DNA from: Tubiluchus corallicola
Lineage: Eukaryota; Priapulida; Priapulimorpha; Priapulimorphida; Tubiluchidae
Direction of reading: 5' to 3'
NCBI GenBank assembly: GCA_030141605.1
Contig: JAQGDQ010000584.1
Span: 62,001-126,000, forward strand
DNA: 64,000 nt
Below the pieces are notes generated by a model. It had not been told where the DNA came from. It saw nothing but the letters and a program-made list of their open reading frames with translations, and searched no databases. Below are positions 54,801-63,124 of the stretch, in pieces. Both the position numbers and the translations under genes were made by a program. Position 1 is the first letter of the stretch. Each line of letters opens with the position of its first letter.

Positions 54801-56111
54801 CAACTGCCGATGTGATTCTTCCTTACCCATCTGCAAGAAAAGACGAAGCCAGTTTGAAAATCTGGCTAAAGTCAGGCCCCGTCACAAAAAATTGCTTCTG
54901 TCTTCCTCGTGAGTTCAAGAGATGTTAGTAGGGAGGATGGAATTTTTTTTTTCAAAATTTAAAAGCTTTGTTAATGTTTACAGGAAAATTTTTTTTTCAA
55001 ATTTTTTTTAAAAGCTTTGTTAATGTTAAAGCAAAATCGGTTGAATCGAAGAATATTTAAAATCAGTTGAATCCAAGTTTGTTTATTTTCCACTGGTCAG
55101 CAGCAAATGCACATTTTTTCATGCTTTATTTTTCAGTTTTTGGTTTCACATTACTAAATTATCGTATAGCCTCCTTGTTTGTATCATGAACTTGTGTATG
55201 TTCTGATAATTAGGGTATAAGCGGCAACACTACTCAGCTATTAATACACCAATTTGGCAAAAACATGATACTGTTAAGCCTCAAATACTATAATCAGCAT
55301 CAAACAAGATGGCAATCCTGGCCGAGAGCTAGCCGAAGAAAAACGTGGCTGCGTCCTTGCCGAAACTTGGCTGTTATAATAATTCTTAAACGCGTTTTAC
55401 TTTTAAATAGATTAAATAATAATTACCTCAGACATTTGAATTTTGTTAACCTTACAAAGCTATGCGATGGCGCCTTTTTGTCGCACACGCATGGCCGACA
55501 AACAAGCACAGTACCCTGATAAGCATGACCATGAACTGTAGTGTTTGTCTGAGTGACACAGAGTTCATTTTTGTCACATCGCATCAGTGTCTTATAGCAA
55601 ACTTCACTTACGCAAACATGCCTGATGCGTAGGGAAGATGCCTACCATTGCGCAAACTATGGTTAGTTTGTGATGTAAGTGATAACTGTATTAGATTGCC
55701 ACAAATTAACTTTCCAAGGTAATTATTCGAATACTAGAAACAACTGCTGACTTTAATAGAGAAGAAAATGCATGTTTTAGACAGCAAATTAAAATGAGAT
55801 TGAGTCTAATCAATCGCCCAATTTTCCTGATGAAGAAAATGCATGTTTTGGACAGCAAATTAAAACGAGATTGAGTCTAAACAATCGCCCAGTTTTCCTA
55901 ACTTTATTTTCCCACATTTTCTTTTAGCTTGATGAATCTTCCTTCCCAAGTAAAAAAATCTGCACTAAGGTTCAGCACATTTAGTTAGCAAGGAAGCATC
56001 AGACTTTACCTCATCTTCCAGCTCGCTCATTCTGCCCCCTGCGGGCATATCTGACATTAGCGCATATGAACTACCATTGCTGTTTGACTGTGATGAAGAA
56101 TACTCATCCAT
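27599..56111 (-). CDS. C2H2 multi-zinc-finger protein, long (distal) isoform
   Basis: Minus-strand gene of nine coding exons (56111-56010, 54830-54726, 52369-52239, 50665-50430, 46401-46248, 45149-44973, 31292-31141, 30707-30038, 27803-27599), 1932 nt, 643 aa plus TGA. All junctions are GT-AG and in phase. It has about 12 good C2H2 fingers: one at 45-67, then a Ser/Pro linker (70-112), a run at 113-276, a degenerate one (284-301), one with H-X2-H (315-335), and four at 496-600. Two linkers read TGERPY. A Pro-rich region (375-470) contains ALDLS (470-474), resembling the PxDLS motif bound by CtBP corepressors. It is probably a nuclear DNA-binding regulator. I do not recognise an orthologue. 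Finger sequences, phases and the conserved H/C links across splice junctions make the model strong. Confidence 0.9.
28030..28300. repeat. Dispersed TE copy (GTGCGTGTTGCACGT family)
   Basis: Same family as 10120-10500 and 63640-63850: TTCCACGTGCGTGTTGCACGT, AAGTGCACTACATCACAACT, AGGTACAGAACC. It lies in the intron between the last two distal zinc-finger exons. Confidence 0.6.
28540..28680. repeat. TTTATATAGCGC-type repeat end
   Basis: TTTATTTATATAGCGCACTA is a motif seen near the ends of dispersed repeats in many animals. It leads directly into the 40-bp array. A minus-strand B-box remnant (GGTTCAAACCCC) lies just before, at about 28500-28515. Confidence 0.45.
28676..28993. repeat. 40-bp minisatellite, 8 copies
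   Basis: Unit CAAAGGTGTTTTAAGATGTC plus GTTTAAAACAATCTTTCAAA, differing by C/T swaps. It is in the last intron of the long isoform. Confidence 0.95.
29460..29710. repeat. Dispersed repeat (AGAATCCAAGTCATAGATAT family), copy 2
   Basis: Matches 25060-25290 and contains an internal duplication of ACGAGAATTCAAGTCATAGA and CGATGAACCGACACAGACGA. Minus-strand open frames here are repeat-derived. 29710-30037 shows nothing else notable. Confidence 0.65.
30038..30707 (-). CDS. Zinc-finger gene large distal exon 8B (Pro-rich region, ALDLS motif, fingers 10-12)
   Basis: Acceptor ttttttag, donor GTATGG, phase 1 in, phase 2 out. It starts [20 protein letters not shown], passes through a Pro/Ala-rich segment with ALDLSMRPD, and then fingers [37 protein letters not shown] and [20 protein letters not shown]355 (ATG at 30702) could start a shorter protein if an alternative 5' end is used. 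Confidence 0.92.
30830..30960. repeat. Half copy of the CCTTTTCACAG palindromic MITE
   Basis: AATAAGCCTTTTCACAGTTCC, then GGTCAAAGCTTAAGTGTACCA, TTGACAATGTCTCTCAGTCC and TAATAGTAACAGTTTTAGCC match one arm of the element at 27113-27524. The other arm is absent. Confidence 0.7.
31141..31292 (-). CDS. Alternative exon 7B (short finger)
   Basis: Acceptor tgcattgtag, donor GTAATC, phase 2 in, phase 1 out. It reads [20 protein letters not shown], then a Cys/His pattern ending YHELH with only two residues between the histidines, then an acidic stretch. CCC-G joins CT-CCA of the next exon to give NPAPMEH. Confidence 0.88.
31338..31435. repeat. 23-bp tandem repeat, 4 copies
   Basis: Unit CCAGTAAACTACAATTACAAATA, 46 nt upstream (on the minus strand) of exon 7B. 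No gene signal is seen in the rest of 31435-32500. Confidence 0.9.
32506..32873. mobile_element. Pogo-like MITE (AGTCAAACCTC ends)
   Basis: The left end TAGTCAAACCTCTTTGTACC and right end GCAAGGTTTGACTG are inverted repeats similar to 20890-21083. The surrounding intron 32874-33929 has no recognised feature; the plus-strand 150-aa frame at 33382 shows no family resemblance. Confidence 0.7.
33930..34479. mobile_element. TTAA-target MITE (AGGAAAACCGG ends), copy 2
   Basis: Starts TTAAAGGAAAACCGGATGAT and ends ATCGTCTGGTTTTCCTTTAA, so TTAA flanks both ends. Length is 550 bp, interior as in 14951-15500. 34480-36000 is AT-rich intron with no recognised feature. Confidence 0.8.
36266..36401 (+). 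promoter_or_regulatory. Promoter-like cluster: inverted CCAAT, CCAAT, TATA box, ETS palindrome
   Basis: ATTGG at 36266-36270, CCAATCA at 36299-36305, TATAAAG at 36317-36323 and the perfect palindrome GGCTTCCGGAAGCC at 36388-36401. The spacing (29 bp between CCAAT boxes, 12 bp to TATA) resembles an NF-Y/TATA core promoter pointing to the plus strand. It overlaps the presumed 3' UTR of the short zinc-finger isoform. No plus-strand gene is evident downstream. Confidence 0.35.
36551..37047 (-). CDS. Alternative terminal exon 8A (acidic tail)
   Basis: Acceptor ttcttctgcag, phase 1, stop TAG at 36551. It starts [19 protein letters not shown] (short charged helix), then acidic, Pro-rich [13 protein letters not shown] with hydrophobics, like an activation domain, and ends AADIKSEIC. 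It has a sumoylation-type IKSE and IKCE (psi-K-x-E). A poly(A) signal AATAAA on the minus strand lies at 36010-36005. The open frame upstream of 37047 is intron. Confidence 0.82.
36551..56111 (-). CDS. C2H2 zinc-finger protein, short (proximal) isoform with Tudor-like C-terminus
   Basis: The same six 5' exons as the long form, then 39014-38830 and 37047-36551, 1587 nt, 528 aa plus TAG. The splice from 44973 (phase 2) into 39014 is in frame, as is that into 37047 (phase 1). It keeps fingers 1-8 and replaces the distal fingers with a module [15 protein letters not shown]...[18 protein letters not shown] (about 315-362), resembling the small SH3/Tudor-like barrels near coiled coils in BEN-domain and chromatin proteins, then an acidic, Pro/Ser-rich tail. 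No in-frame ATG exists in 39014-38830, so these exons need the upstream ones. That they form a separate nested gene is possible but less likely. Confidence 0.75.
37048..38058. other. Intron between alternative exons 7A and 8A
   Basis: AT-rich; no repeat or gene recognised before the MITE at 38059. Confidence 0.6.
38059..38570. mobile_element. pogo/Tigger-like MITE, TIR CAGTCATACCTC, copy 2
   Basis: CAGTCATACCTCTGTTTTCG follows TA and CATTTGAAAATGGAGGTATG ACTG precedes TA. It is in opposite orientation to 4213-4713, with matching interiors (GAGAGGAGACAATTCCAGCT). It lies in the intron between alternative exons 7A and 8A. Confidence 0.85.
38830..39014 (-). CDS. Alternative exon 7A (Tudor/SH3-like module)
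   Basis: Acceptor tttgtacag, donor GTAATA, phase 2 in, phase 1 out. It encodes [11 protein letters not shown], then [20 protein letters not shown], then [20 protein letters not shown]. Alternating beta-strand pattern and the RKYPATVL motif resemble a small SH3/Tudor-like barrel. Codon GC is higher than the surrounding intron. Confidence 0.8.
39212..40709. repeat. 71-bp minisatellite, about 21 copies
   Basis: Unit TATGGCAATGAGACTGACGA, TGCAAGGCAAACTTTTACTC, AGTTTGAAAGGCCCAGGAAA, TGCTCTATAG. Early units differ (GGAGACAGAAG). It starts about 200 bp upstream (minus sense) of alternative exon 7A. Frames of 66-92 aa on both strands are repeat-coded artefacts. Confidence 0.97.
41195..41320 (-). promoter_or_regulatory. 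Possible alternative promoter and first exon in the long zinc-finger intron
   Basis: On the minus strand a GC-rich patch (GTGTGGCGCCGCCGTGTGG) is followed by GCCAGCACTGAA and a strong donor GTGAGTATC near 41189. The patch contains only short out-of-frame ATGs. It could be a non-coding first exon feeding exon 30707-30038, whose ATG at 30702 would start a shorter finger protein. It could also be chance. Confidence 0.35.
41515..41705. repeat. About 60-bp tandem repeat, 3 copies
   Basis: Block TTTTGGACATGCATTTATATTTTGCC(A/C)GAAGTCA, TTTTTTCC recurs three times after a C10 run at 41499-41510. The plus frames at 41402 and 41707 are not supported as genes. Confidence 0.85.
42637..43096. mobile_element. 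MITE, TIR CACTCATATCTC, copy 2
   Basis: CACTCATATCTCTGTTTGCT follows TA and CAAACCGAGATATGAGTG precedes TA. Length is 460 bp, family of 23859-24290. Intron 43097-44150 beyond it has no recognised feature. Confidence 0.88.
44150..44948. repeat. Two-phase minisatellite (31-bp, then about 60-bp units) next to the donor of exon 6
   Basis: First block: 31-bp units AAAAATATGGCCCACTATTC, TGTATGCAACG. Second block: about 60-bp units GCAGTGAAAAATGAGACCAT, TTTTCTTTACCCTGTCAAAA, ATACAGCCTGTGTTCCTTTAT. It ends 25 bp from exon 44973, downstream of its donor in minus sense. A 189-aa plus-strand frame through it is an artefact of repetition. Confidence 0.95.
44973..45149 (-). CDS. Zinc-finger gene coding exon 6 (fingers 7-8), last shared exon
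   Basis: Acceptor tgctttcag, donor GTAAGT, phase 2 to 2. It encodes [18 protein letters not shown] and then [18 protein letters not shown]. Finger 8 stops at its first zinc-binding His, and neither downstream exon supplies a second one nearby, so it is degenerate. Both alternative exons (31292 and 39014) accept phase 2. Confidence 0.93.
45405..45560. repeat. Short duplication in the intron between exons 5 and 6
   Basis: ATGACATTAGCTAGAAAATAAGATGACTTATTGACTTC occurs twice (about 45409 and 45479). The rest of 45150-46247 shows no gene; a TATCGGATCGGCACATCCCTG stretch near 46145 resembles a transposon end, unresolved. Confidence 0.75.
46248..46401 (-). CDS. Zinc-finger gene coding exon 5 (fingers 5-6)
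   Basis: Acceptor gcattccag, donor GTGAGT, phase 1 in, phase 2 out. It reads [19 protein letters not shown], then [20 protein letters not shown], ending NLQRH. These are canonical fingers. The last His of finger 6 is supplied by the next exon. Confidence 0.95.
47022..48000. mobile_element. MITE with CAGTAGGCGCC ends, 979 bp
   Basis: CAGTAGGCGCCGCTTTTTAG follows TA and GGCGCCTCCTG precedes TA. Subterminal TGACCCAATTAACCGACTGA and AGTCAATTAAGCAATTGAGT repeats occur at both ends. TA target, no transposase. It lies in the intron between zinc-finger exons 4 and 5. 48001-50429 has no other recognised feature. Confidence 0.8.
50430..50665 (-). CDS. Zinc-finger gene coding exon 4 (fingers 2-4)
   Basis: Acceptor tttcctccag, donor GTAAGC, phase 2 in, phase 1 out. 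It encodes [36 protein letters not shown] and [19 protein letters not shown], with linkers NIEKPY and TNDRPY. It ends HTG, and the rest of the TGERPY linker is on the next exon. Confidence 0.95.
51660..52190. repeat. Composite TE remnants
   Basis: 51660-51800 matches the AAATGGCTG family (10120, 8320). 51850-52190 matches one arm of the palindromic MITE (GGTCAGAGGTAAGAGTACCA, TTTGCTTTACCCACATGTCA) and ends within 50 nt of the exon 3 donor. 50880-51650 is plain AT-rich intron with an ATTAATCGATT palindrome near 51530-51555. Confidence 0.55.
52239..52369 (-). CDS. Zinc-finger gene coding exon 3 (Ser/Pro linker)
   Basis: Acceptor gttttcag, donor GTGAGC, phase 0 in, phase 2 out. It reads [20 protein letters not shown], then [14 protein letters not shown] with several SP sites (possible proline-directed phosphorylation), then SLK joining the first Cys of finger 2 across the junction. 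Confidence 0.88.
52930..53110. repeat. GCGAGTTACT foldback family fragment
   Basis: ACTCACTTCTCTACTCATTG, CAGTAACTCGC and GAGTTTGCAATAACTTGCCG correspond to the region 19785-20190. 53110-54230 shows nothing further. Confidence 0.6.
54232..54470. repeat. AACTCAAAAT-rich MITE fragment
   Basis: ACAGTAAACTTCATGTAACTCAAAATT resembles the ACAGTAARYYYC-NN-TAACTC end of TA-target elements, with repeated (T)GACTCAAA / TAACTCAAA motifs. The second terminus is not clear. Confidence 0.4.
54726..54830 (-). CDS. Zinc-finger gene coding exon 2 (finger 1)
   Basis: Acceptor cttgcag, donor GTAAGA, phase 0 to 0. It encodes [10 protein letters not shown] then finger [19 protein letters not shown] and HTRTHTE. 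Its first codon is ATG, so it could serve as a start, but exon 56111 gives a good upstream start in frame. Confidence 0.9.
55390..55912. mobile_element. TTAA-target MITE family, degraded copy 3
   Basis: Shares TTAAATAATAATTACCTCAG, CAAAGCTA, CATGGCCGACAAA and GAGATTGAGTCTAA blocks with copies at 14951 and 33930. It has an internal 57-bp duplication (GAAGAAAATGCATGTTTT..) near its right end, which reads CAATCGCCCAGTTTTCCTAA. Confidence 0.65.
56010..56111 (-). CDS. Zinc-finger gene coding exon 1 (aa 1-34)
   Basis: The ATG at 56111 begins [15 protein letters not shown], a Ser-rich acidic N-terminus. It ends GAG before donor GTAAAG, phase 0. An acceptor CAACAG ends at 56129, so 17 nt of 5' UTR lie in this exon (to 56128) and an upstream non-coding exon is expected. 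Confidence 0.85.
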
Positions 56112-56974
56112 GTCAATTCCGTTCCACGCTGTTGGTTATCCAATGTCCATGCACTAAACTAAATGAATAAAACAGATTTTATTAAGTGTCTGATGAATGG
56201 AACAGCACATCAAGTTAAAAGAAAGGCCAAGCCTTCTGGGAAGTTAGGCTTATTTCAATGTTCGCAAAAAATGTTAGAAAGATTTAGTGATAAAAGTATG
56301 ATCAGTGCCTCGTGTAATTAGTATAATGATTAAAATCATTTTAAAGTCATGATCATTTCACACTTGGACGCACCCATTTTGAACGCCCATTTTTCTACCA
56401 CCAATGACGTCATTTAAATCAAATAAATTTATTTCAACACAAAACTGTGCATGCAGGCATGGAAAATATTTAAAGCAGACATGTATGTAAATCACAAAAA
56501 CAGTGCCAGACTAAATTTTATTACGTTTTGTGCCAGACGTACGTTTTGTTACACCATCTACGACTCTTTTATGCATGGATATTAAATAACAATAAATTGT
56601 TGCTTCAGATAAACATTTTTGTTGCTTGTCTATGTAAACATTTCTGTTGTTTATCTATGTAAACATTTTTATTGTTTATCTATGTAACAGACAGTACAGC
56701 GCTCAAAATATTGTGAAATGGAACATCTATACCCATGTCAAAACATTGATATTTACAAGGGATTTTTACTGGTTTACGAAGCAAAAATGAAGCCGTTAAG
56801 ATGTAAGGTATGAAAACTCGACACAACGCACGTCTAAAATAAAACACCGCAAACAAAACAACCAAAAAGGTCAAATCCTGACGCTGTTAGATTTCAGCGA
56901 AATTCCTAAAATTCAACACGGCAATTACGCATCATTTTAAGCAGCAAATACGAAGGTAAAACAAACCAAAGTAC

Positions 56975-57200
56975 ATCAATTCGTTACTAGCAAATGAACA
57001 ATAATGCAAGACACTTAATAATACCATTCATGAATTACAATATTTATTATTTTACTTACATACGGACGAAGAATACAAACTAGAAAATTATCTACTTCTT
57101 CCAGATAAAGTAATAAATATGGCCACGAAAAGTTGAAAACAGGCATATGCTTTGTTTTGCCACGCGGCCGTCAGGGGGCGAGCGGCCGTAGAAAATTTTC
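56975..57200 (-). promoter_or_regulatory. Likely promoter and non-coding first exon of the zinc-finger gene
   Basis: A GC- and CpG-rich island (about 57161-57188, CACGCGGCCGTCAGGGGGCG then AGCGGCCG) stands out in AT-rich DNA. Downstream on the minus strand a consensus donor GTAAGT sits at 57059-57054, giving a 5' UTR exon of perhaps 57060 to about 57170, to be spliced to the acceptor at 56129. No TATA box is evident. The exact start is unknown. Confidence 0.5.
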
Positions 57201-59320
57201 ACGACTAGAGCCGTCATTTGGGTATTTTTCGAATAATAATTTAATGTAACAATATTAATTACACTCAGCTAACGGTGTTTAAAAACTTGAAACCGCGACA
57301 AAATTTTAATAATATTAAATTGTTAATTTTGACGCTATAGCTCTATGGCATGTGTTCTATTACCTACCAATAGGTCACAGTAGCCGCTGTGCATTGCACA
57401 GTTCTATTTTAATAAAATTGAATGACCTATAATTATTATCCGTGTTTTCTTAGGCTCTTCTGGCCTACCTGTATTACCAAAAGCACAATACAGATGCACT
57501 AAACTAAACTATATAAACTGAATCCAGATGACACAGGGGCCGCCTTAACAGCACATCGGCACCCGAGCAAAGCAGTGCACTGGGGGCCCTATGTACAAAA
57601 CTGATCACTGGAATAAAATGTAAAATTGGTCGATAAAATGAAGCATATATTTATTGTGTTGGCACTCCAACAAAATCAGGCTTAAACCTTAAAATACATG
57701 CTGTACACCAAAGATTAATCAATACGTATGTTTGAATTATAATTATGAGCCTTGAAAAGTACAAAACTTTCAACATGAATGATACTCAAATAGTAAATCA
57801 TATAAACGCAAATGACGCAGTATAAAATTACTATGAATTACCTATTATTAATCAATTATTCAACACAAACATCTTTAAAACAATAACAAATATAGCATAG
57901 CATAGCAACTTTTAGCTGACAGCATAGAATGATTGAATCTGTTGAGAGCTTGAAGTATATTAGACTGCAGTTAGTATAGACTGTTTTAAACAGGTTCACT
58001 CTGGTGGTTCAAACAAAGAATATAAAGTTGTGTTGGACTTGAAAGACTTTATTTCTATTTACATACTGCCCTATCATTGACAGGAAAGAAGACACATGGA
58101 GACCATTCAACAGCAATGCTGAAGAAGAAAAAACACAGCTGATCTTGGCAGAGCTACCCAAGTCACATGCAAACAATGAGCTTACCTGATTGACTACCAA
58201 AACACACTAGCCGTCAACACTGCCTTATATTTGAAGTCCAGCAGGTCAGGGTGACTGAGCAGCACTGAGCAGCACTGAGCAAGGCCACAACCTGAATCAA
58301 ACTTTACTCAGTTCAATAATAAGTAATTTTAAATGTAGGTGGCGGCGCATGTTAAATTATTATTGTAGTAGTTTAAATTAAGAATCGCAAATGAAATGTG
58401 CGACACATAGTACAGTACAGTATTTTATTGATAGTAAGCTATAATATAACATTAGCTTGGCTCTTACGCTTGGGGGGTGGGGGTGGGGAGGGAAGCTGCA
58501 CAGCGCGCCCATTCGTTAAGACGTACCTAGGTCAGGTCAGTTTAATGCAAGTTTACAGAATCGTATAGTTTCTACCGTTAATATTGCGTTAAAGGGATTT
58601 TATGTATATAAGTTGACTGGATTGGTGCTTGCGTTAAGACAAACATCTGTCATAGAACAAGTTAAATTTTGTGTAATAAAACATTAAGCCTACTGAGTTG
58701 CAAACCTGCCAAACGTTGATTTAAAAATGAGTGTGAAAAGTAGAAAGCCCGGAGATCATCTCGCTCCTAGCTGGGATTTAAGGGATTATAGATATGCCAG
58801 AATATTTTTGGCTTTTTGTGTAACAATATCAAATTATTAAAAAATTAAGGAAAAAAATGGAAAAAGTTAAGCACATTCTTGGCTACTACTAACTATATTG
58901 AGTTGCTTCCTTTTACTGTTATTGCAGTTCGCAATGGTTTATGTATTATAAAAAATTATACTTTAAATGTACACAATAAAAAACACCGAGAATAGCACCC
59001 AAACGTGTTTAATTTTCAATGACTGCAGCACCCTTTGGTGTAATAGATAATTATAGTATAGATAATTATAGATTATATTATAGATAATTATAATATACAT
59101 CGTGAGACTAATGAACAATAATACGTTATAGAGAGAAGTACTACTAAGCGTGTTGTGGTTGATATTGATCGCAAAGAAAGCCAGGTGATTTGGAAACTTG
59201 CACGTGAAGTTGCGGAATGCGTGAGAAGAGAAATGTGGTGCATGTGAAAGACTTAAAATGCGTGTGACCCGTCACTCATGTATAAAATTATCATGGTATT
59301 TCTTGTAACTTTTCAGGCCT
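57201..59320. other. Intergenic DNA upstream of the zinc-finger gene
   Basis: AT-rich. GGGGCC-rich patches at 57534-57590 and 60495-60760 resemble ends of a hAT-type repeat (CAGGGGCCGCCTTAA), not resolved. A G-rich stretch lies at 58471-58495. No coding exon was recognised. Confidence 0.5.
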
Positions 59321-59338
59321 ATTATCATCATTATCATT

Positions 59339-59385
<47 letters not shown>

Positions 59386-59461
59386 TATCATCATCATCAT
59401 CATCATCATCATCATCGTCGTCGTCGTCATCGTCATCGTCATCGTCATCATCACCATCACC
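59317..59461. repeat. (TCA)n microsatellite with TCG interruptions
   Basis: About 48 trinucleotides TCA/TTA with a TCG block. Poly-His (plus) and poly-Met (minus) frames over it are artefacts. 59462-61500 contains no recognised gene. Confidence 0.98.
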
Positions 59462-61299
59462 ACATTTATAGGACTATAATTACATTTGCACGATTATAAC
59501 TTAATATTTACATTAATTCATAATCAATAATCGTATTAATTAAAATTCACAAATTCAAGCTGCAAAATCATTGGATCTACAGAACAGAAGTGACTTTCAT
59601 TTCGCATGCATACTCGACCAAAAAATGCATTATTAGTGCATAACATACAACTGCAACTAGTGCAATTACACACTTGCATCGCTCTTTAATACGCCCGTAG
59701 ATGGCAGACAAAAAAATTGTTCAGGCCCTATGGCTCTATCACTATAGCAATAACAACTTCAGCAATACCCTCCCGACAATGTAGAAGCTACAGCAGGACA
59801 ATGAACAAAACGACCAGCTACGTGTCACAAAAGCCATGGTAACATTGTTGTTACAGTTAAGCTGTGGCTTGCTGCGAATTTTTTTGCAAATTAATATCAA
59901 TAGCGCACAAAGCGTTTATGTGCCGCATTTGCATATCATATTCCGGTTGGATATTTCATTAGCTATTATTTTGAAGATGTTGACTGTTTTTGTTTAATTA
60001 GGCAAATAATTTAACTGTTTGAGAAAAATCCGCCATTACCCCATGAAAAATGCTTCATTTACTGAACAAAACAGCATAAAACACTTAATAAATTTACTGA
60101 AAACACACAAAAGCCAAAAATGATTTTGACACAAAAATGTAATCATTACAAAGCTCAAGAACTTATCTTAATAGATCCCTTTACTACTATTTTTCTGCAA
60201 ATATTCATTGTAGCAAAACTAACCAATATAGTGTAAAAGTGAAATTTCTCAATGGCCAGCAAGTTAATGAATTTTTAATTGCACAATTTGCGATCGCATG
60301 AGTTGTATAACAATAACGCACGATGTATACGTAGTAGTCCACAGCAACAAATAATAACAACAGTAATTGTAAATAATGATCGTATATTTAAATCATCAGA
60401 TATTTAATACATACAAGTTGCCGTTACCTTATACTCTAATATAACCAAGAACGGATTATGACCATTTGAGGCCAATTAGACTAAAGAAAATATGGGGCCC
60501 ACAATAGGGGGCCGTTAATCTCAAATAAGGGCTCACAGACAAGGGCCACTTTTTTTAAATTGGTTTTTAAGACTCCTTTTCTGCCTTTTTAAAAGCTGAA
60601 ATTTTATTTTAAGTTAAATAAATTATTCAGCAATGCAAATATTAAAATACACTTATTTTTTTAAAAAAAATATATTTGAAAATCTTTTAGCGAGGCCCTT
60701 CAAATTTTGGGCTCCCGGCTGCAGCCTATTCTAACCTATGAGGTAATTCAACCCTGAAGGTAATTAAATCTAACTTCTCTGCGTATCGCTAAAGACGCTA
60801 TGCCCTGCACGAATAAAATGGATATTAGAAAGATTGTTGTTGTAGAGAGAAGATATGTACAAATCACCTTGCGGAAAATATTCAATTAGTGGATCTTTTC
60901 TTTACTTGTGTAACCAGGTCGTTGACTGAGGAAATGTGATTAAATATTCTGACAGGTACAACTGACGAACATCTATGAAAAAACGCACCGAGAATGAAAA
61001 TTGAAACTCACTTCATGACTTCATGTCAGGCGAAGAGAAACGTCATGGGTTTAGTACAGTGCTGTTTTCATAAGCGTTTAGTGACAGATCACTTCTCTAG
61101 GAATCCAAGTGGGAGAAAATTAATGGCTTTTGTCTAAAACTTTCCCGTTCTTTGACAATGAATCTAAGACCAGGACTTCTGAACGCAGTACGTATTATAT
61201 ACTTCAGTAAAGAAATGATTTATTTATAGTACTGTATGCATACTACTGTATGAATATTTATCATCAGCATTTTATATTTTATTACAGTAATTTTTTCTC

Positions 61300-61480
61300 C
61301 TTCTTCTCTTGCTCTAAACATCTATTGTAGACTTAGAGCCTCTATCATTTATTAGAGCACCCCATTGTTTCCTGTGTGCAGGTAAAATGTTCAGTTTCTG
61401 TGATGTTATTCTTAGGTTTTGTTTCAACTGTTGTAAATCTTTAATAATTCTTGATATCCAAGTTGTTTTTAGTGTTGCCT
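61300..61480. repeat. LINE 3'-end fragment
   Basis: CTTCTTCTCTTGCTC...TCTATTGTAG..GCCTCTATCATTTATTAGAG resembles the region next to the LINE relic at 6620-7060. No coding part remains. Confidence 0.45.
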
Positions 61481-61509
61481 AGAGGTCGTTAATTTAATAA
61501 TATAATAAG

Positions 61510-61514
<5 letters not shown>

Positions 61515-61588
<74 letters not shown>
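61515..61588. repeat. (TA)n microsatellite
   Basis: About 37 uninterrupted TA units; a candidate fragile or cruciform-forming site. Confidence 0.99.
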
Positions 61589-61591
<3 letters not shown>

Positions 61592-61618
61592 TTATAATAA
61601 TTTAATATCAGTATTATC

Positions 61619-61985
61619 AGTAGGGGTGAGCATCGAACGTTCGAATCACGTATTTAGTTCAAATCCTATTCAGACGACCTAAAATTATAGATTCGAATAA
61701 ACTACAGCACTTCAACTACTTACGTTCTTTACCATTAAAATGCTTGAAACGTCATGCAATCTGCACAATGCAGTTAAAATTTTTAACAAATTAATAGTGG
61801 TTTTACTGCAGAACAAAATCAAGCAATATGCATGATCTTTGTGAAGCCAATTTTTACCAATGGCTCGAAAATTTGTTCGAAAATCTTTCAAACTAAATTC
61901 GAATTCCATTGATATACACTGAAATTCGGTTCGATTTAAATTCGAAAGTCACAAATTCGATTTGATTCGAATTCGCTTTCTGGAA
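61619..61985. repeat. hAT-like MITE fragment (AGGGGTGAGCATCGAA)
   Basis: TAGGGGTGAGCATCGAACGTTCGAATCACG begins a region full of TTCGAAT inverted motifs that runs to about 61985 (TTGATTCGAATTCGC). The AGGGGTG end resembles hAT termini. The right end and target duplication were not found. Confidence 0.4.
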
Positions 61986-62780
61986 TTTTCTATAACAACA
62001 TTTTTACCCCAGCGGTAGTTTCAGGAAAGTTTCGACAAACGGCTGATTATAAAATTTTGACGAGACTGAAAGAAAAAACGAGTTTAAGCAAATAAATAAT
62101 TAGCTCTTCTAAACTCTTCACTCAAGCATATTGAAATTTAGGACTTACTAAAGCAGGTGAAATATTATTTATCTAAAAACAAACTATTATTACAATGAAT
62201 TAGCGTTCACCCTTTAAACTTTACAAAAACACAGTATATGTTCTGCCCCCCCCCCAGGTTTTGAACATTTTAAAAGTGTATTATGCGTACTTGCAATTAT
62301 TCGCATCCAATCTACGCATGTTTACAATATAAACTGGCTAACGCATTTATTTTGGGAAACTTTGATTTATTTTACGCGACTTGCTTCATAGAGTATTTTT
62401 AATTTAGTTTGATTTATTGCAATTAGTTTTGCAGACGTGTTACTTTTAGTGGTCTGGGTTACCAAATAAATAGTATGCAAGAATGCTTTGCTTCTTTACT
62501 TGCAAATTTAGGCAATTGTAGGCATCAACTAACTTCAAGCAAAACGTCATTCATCCTCAGTGAAGCTCTGTTGACTGCCCAATCAGCGTGCGTTATTTTC
62601 TGCAAAGCCTACGCGTGGCTATTCTTTCAGGACATTAGCTGCAGTTTTGTGTTGCCGGTTTATGTTACACTGTTACGAAAAATGCTCAACTTTTCATTAG
62701 TTTGTGGGGTTGATGCAGTTGCATTATTTGTACGGTATCTGAATGTTTAGCGATGAGACGAATATATATTTTATATGTCT

Positions 62781-62972
62781 GTCTGTCTGTAAATCCGTTT
62801 GTCCGTCCGTCCGTCTGTCCGCCTCCCATCCATCCATCCAGCCAGCCAGCCAGCCAGCCAGCTAGACATCCATCCATCCATCCTGCCAGCCAGCCAGCCA
62901 GCCAGCCATCCATCCACCATCCATCCATCCATCCATCCAGCCAGCCAGCCAGCCATCCATCCATCCATCACC
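62781..62972. repeat. (CCAT/CCAG/CCGT)n tetranucleotide repeat
   Basis: Compound tetranucleotide array: CTGT, CCGT, CCAT and CCAG blocks alternate. Frames with [10 protein letters not shown] (plus) or GWLAGWMDG (minus) are artefacts. Confidence 0.98.
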
Positions 62973-63054
62973 ACTGAAGGCACATGAAACATTAAGAATC
63001 ACAGTTAATTCAACATGCTGTTATGAAGTACAATTTTAGCTCTTTAATTCTTAG

Positions 63055-63124
63055 GTTTTGGTGGGTTTGTGTTCTGCCCATTTACTAATGCGGCTCACAG
63101 CAAAGGGAGAACACGCAGATGAAG
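63055..63124 (+). other. Weak candidate coding exon of an unknown plus-strand gene
   Basis: 70 bp between acceptor AATTCTTAG and donor GTACGT, open in one frame (VLVGLCSAHLLMRLTAKGEH). It is more GC-rich than its surroundings. I recognise no family and see no partner exon, so this is a guess from splice signals only. Confidence 0.2.

Noticed and set aside
59272-59499. Poly-His and poly-Met open frames
   Set aside because: Artefacts of a TCA trinucleotide microsatellite.
62475-62750. 91-aa plus-strand open frame
   Set aside because: Hydrophobic low-information sequence with no family match or splice partner.
62686-62992. [10 protein letters not shown] and GWMDGWLAG repeat proteins
   Set aside because: Tetranucleotide microsatellite read in all frames.
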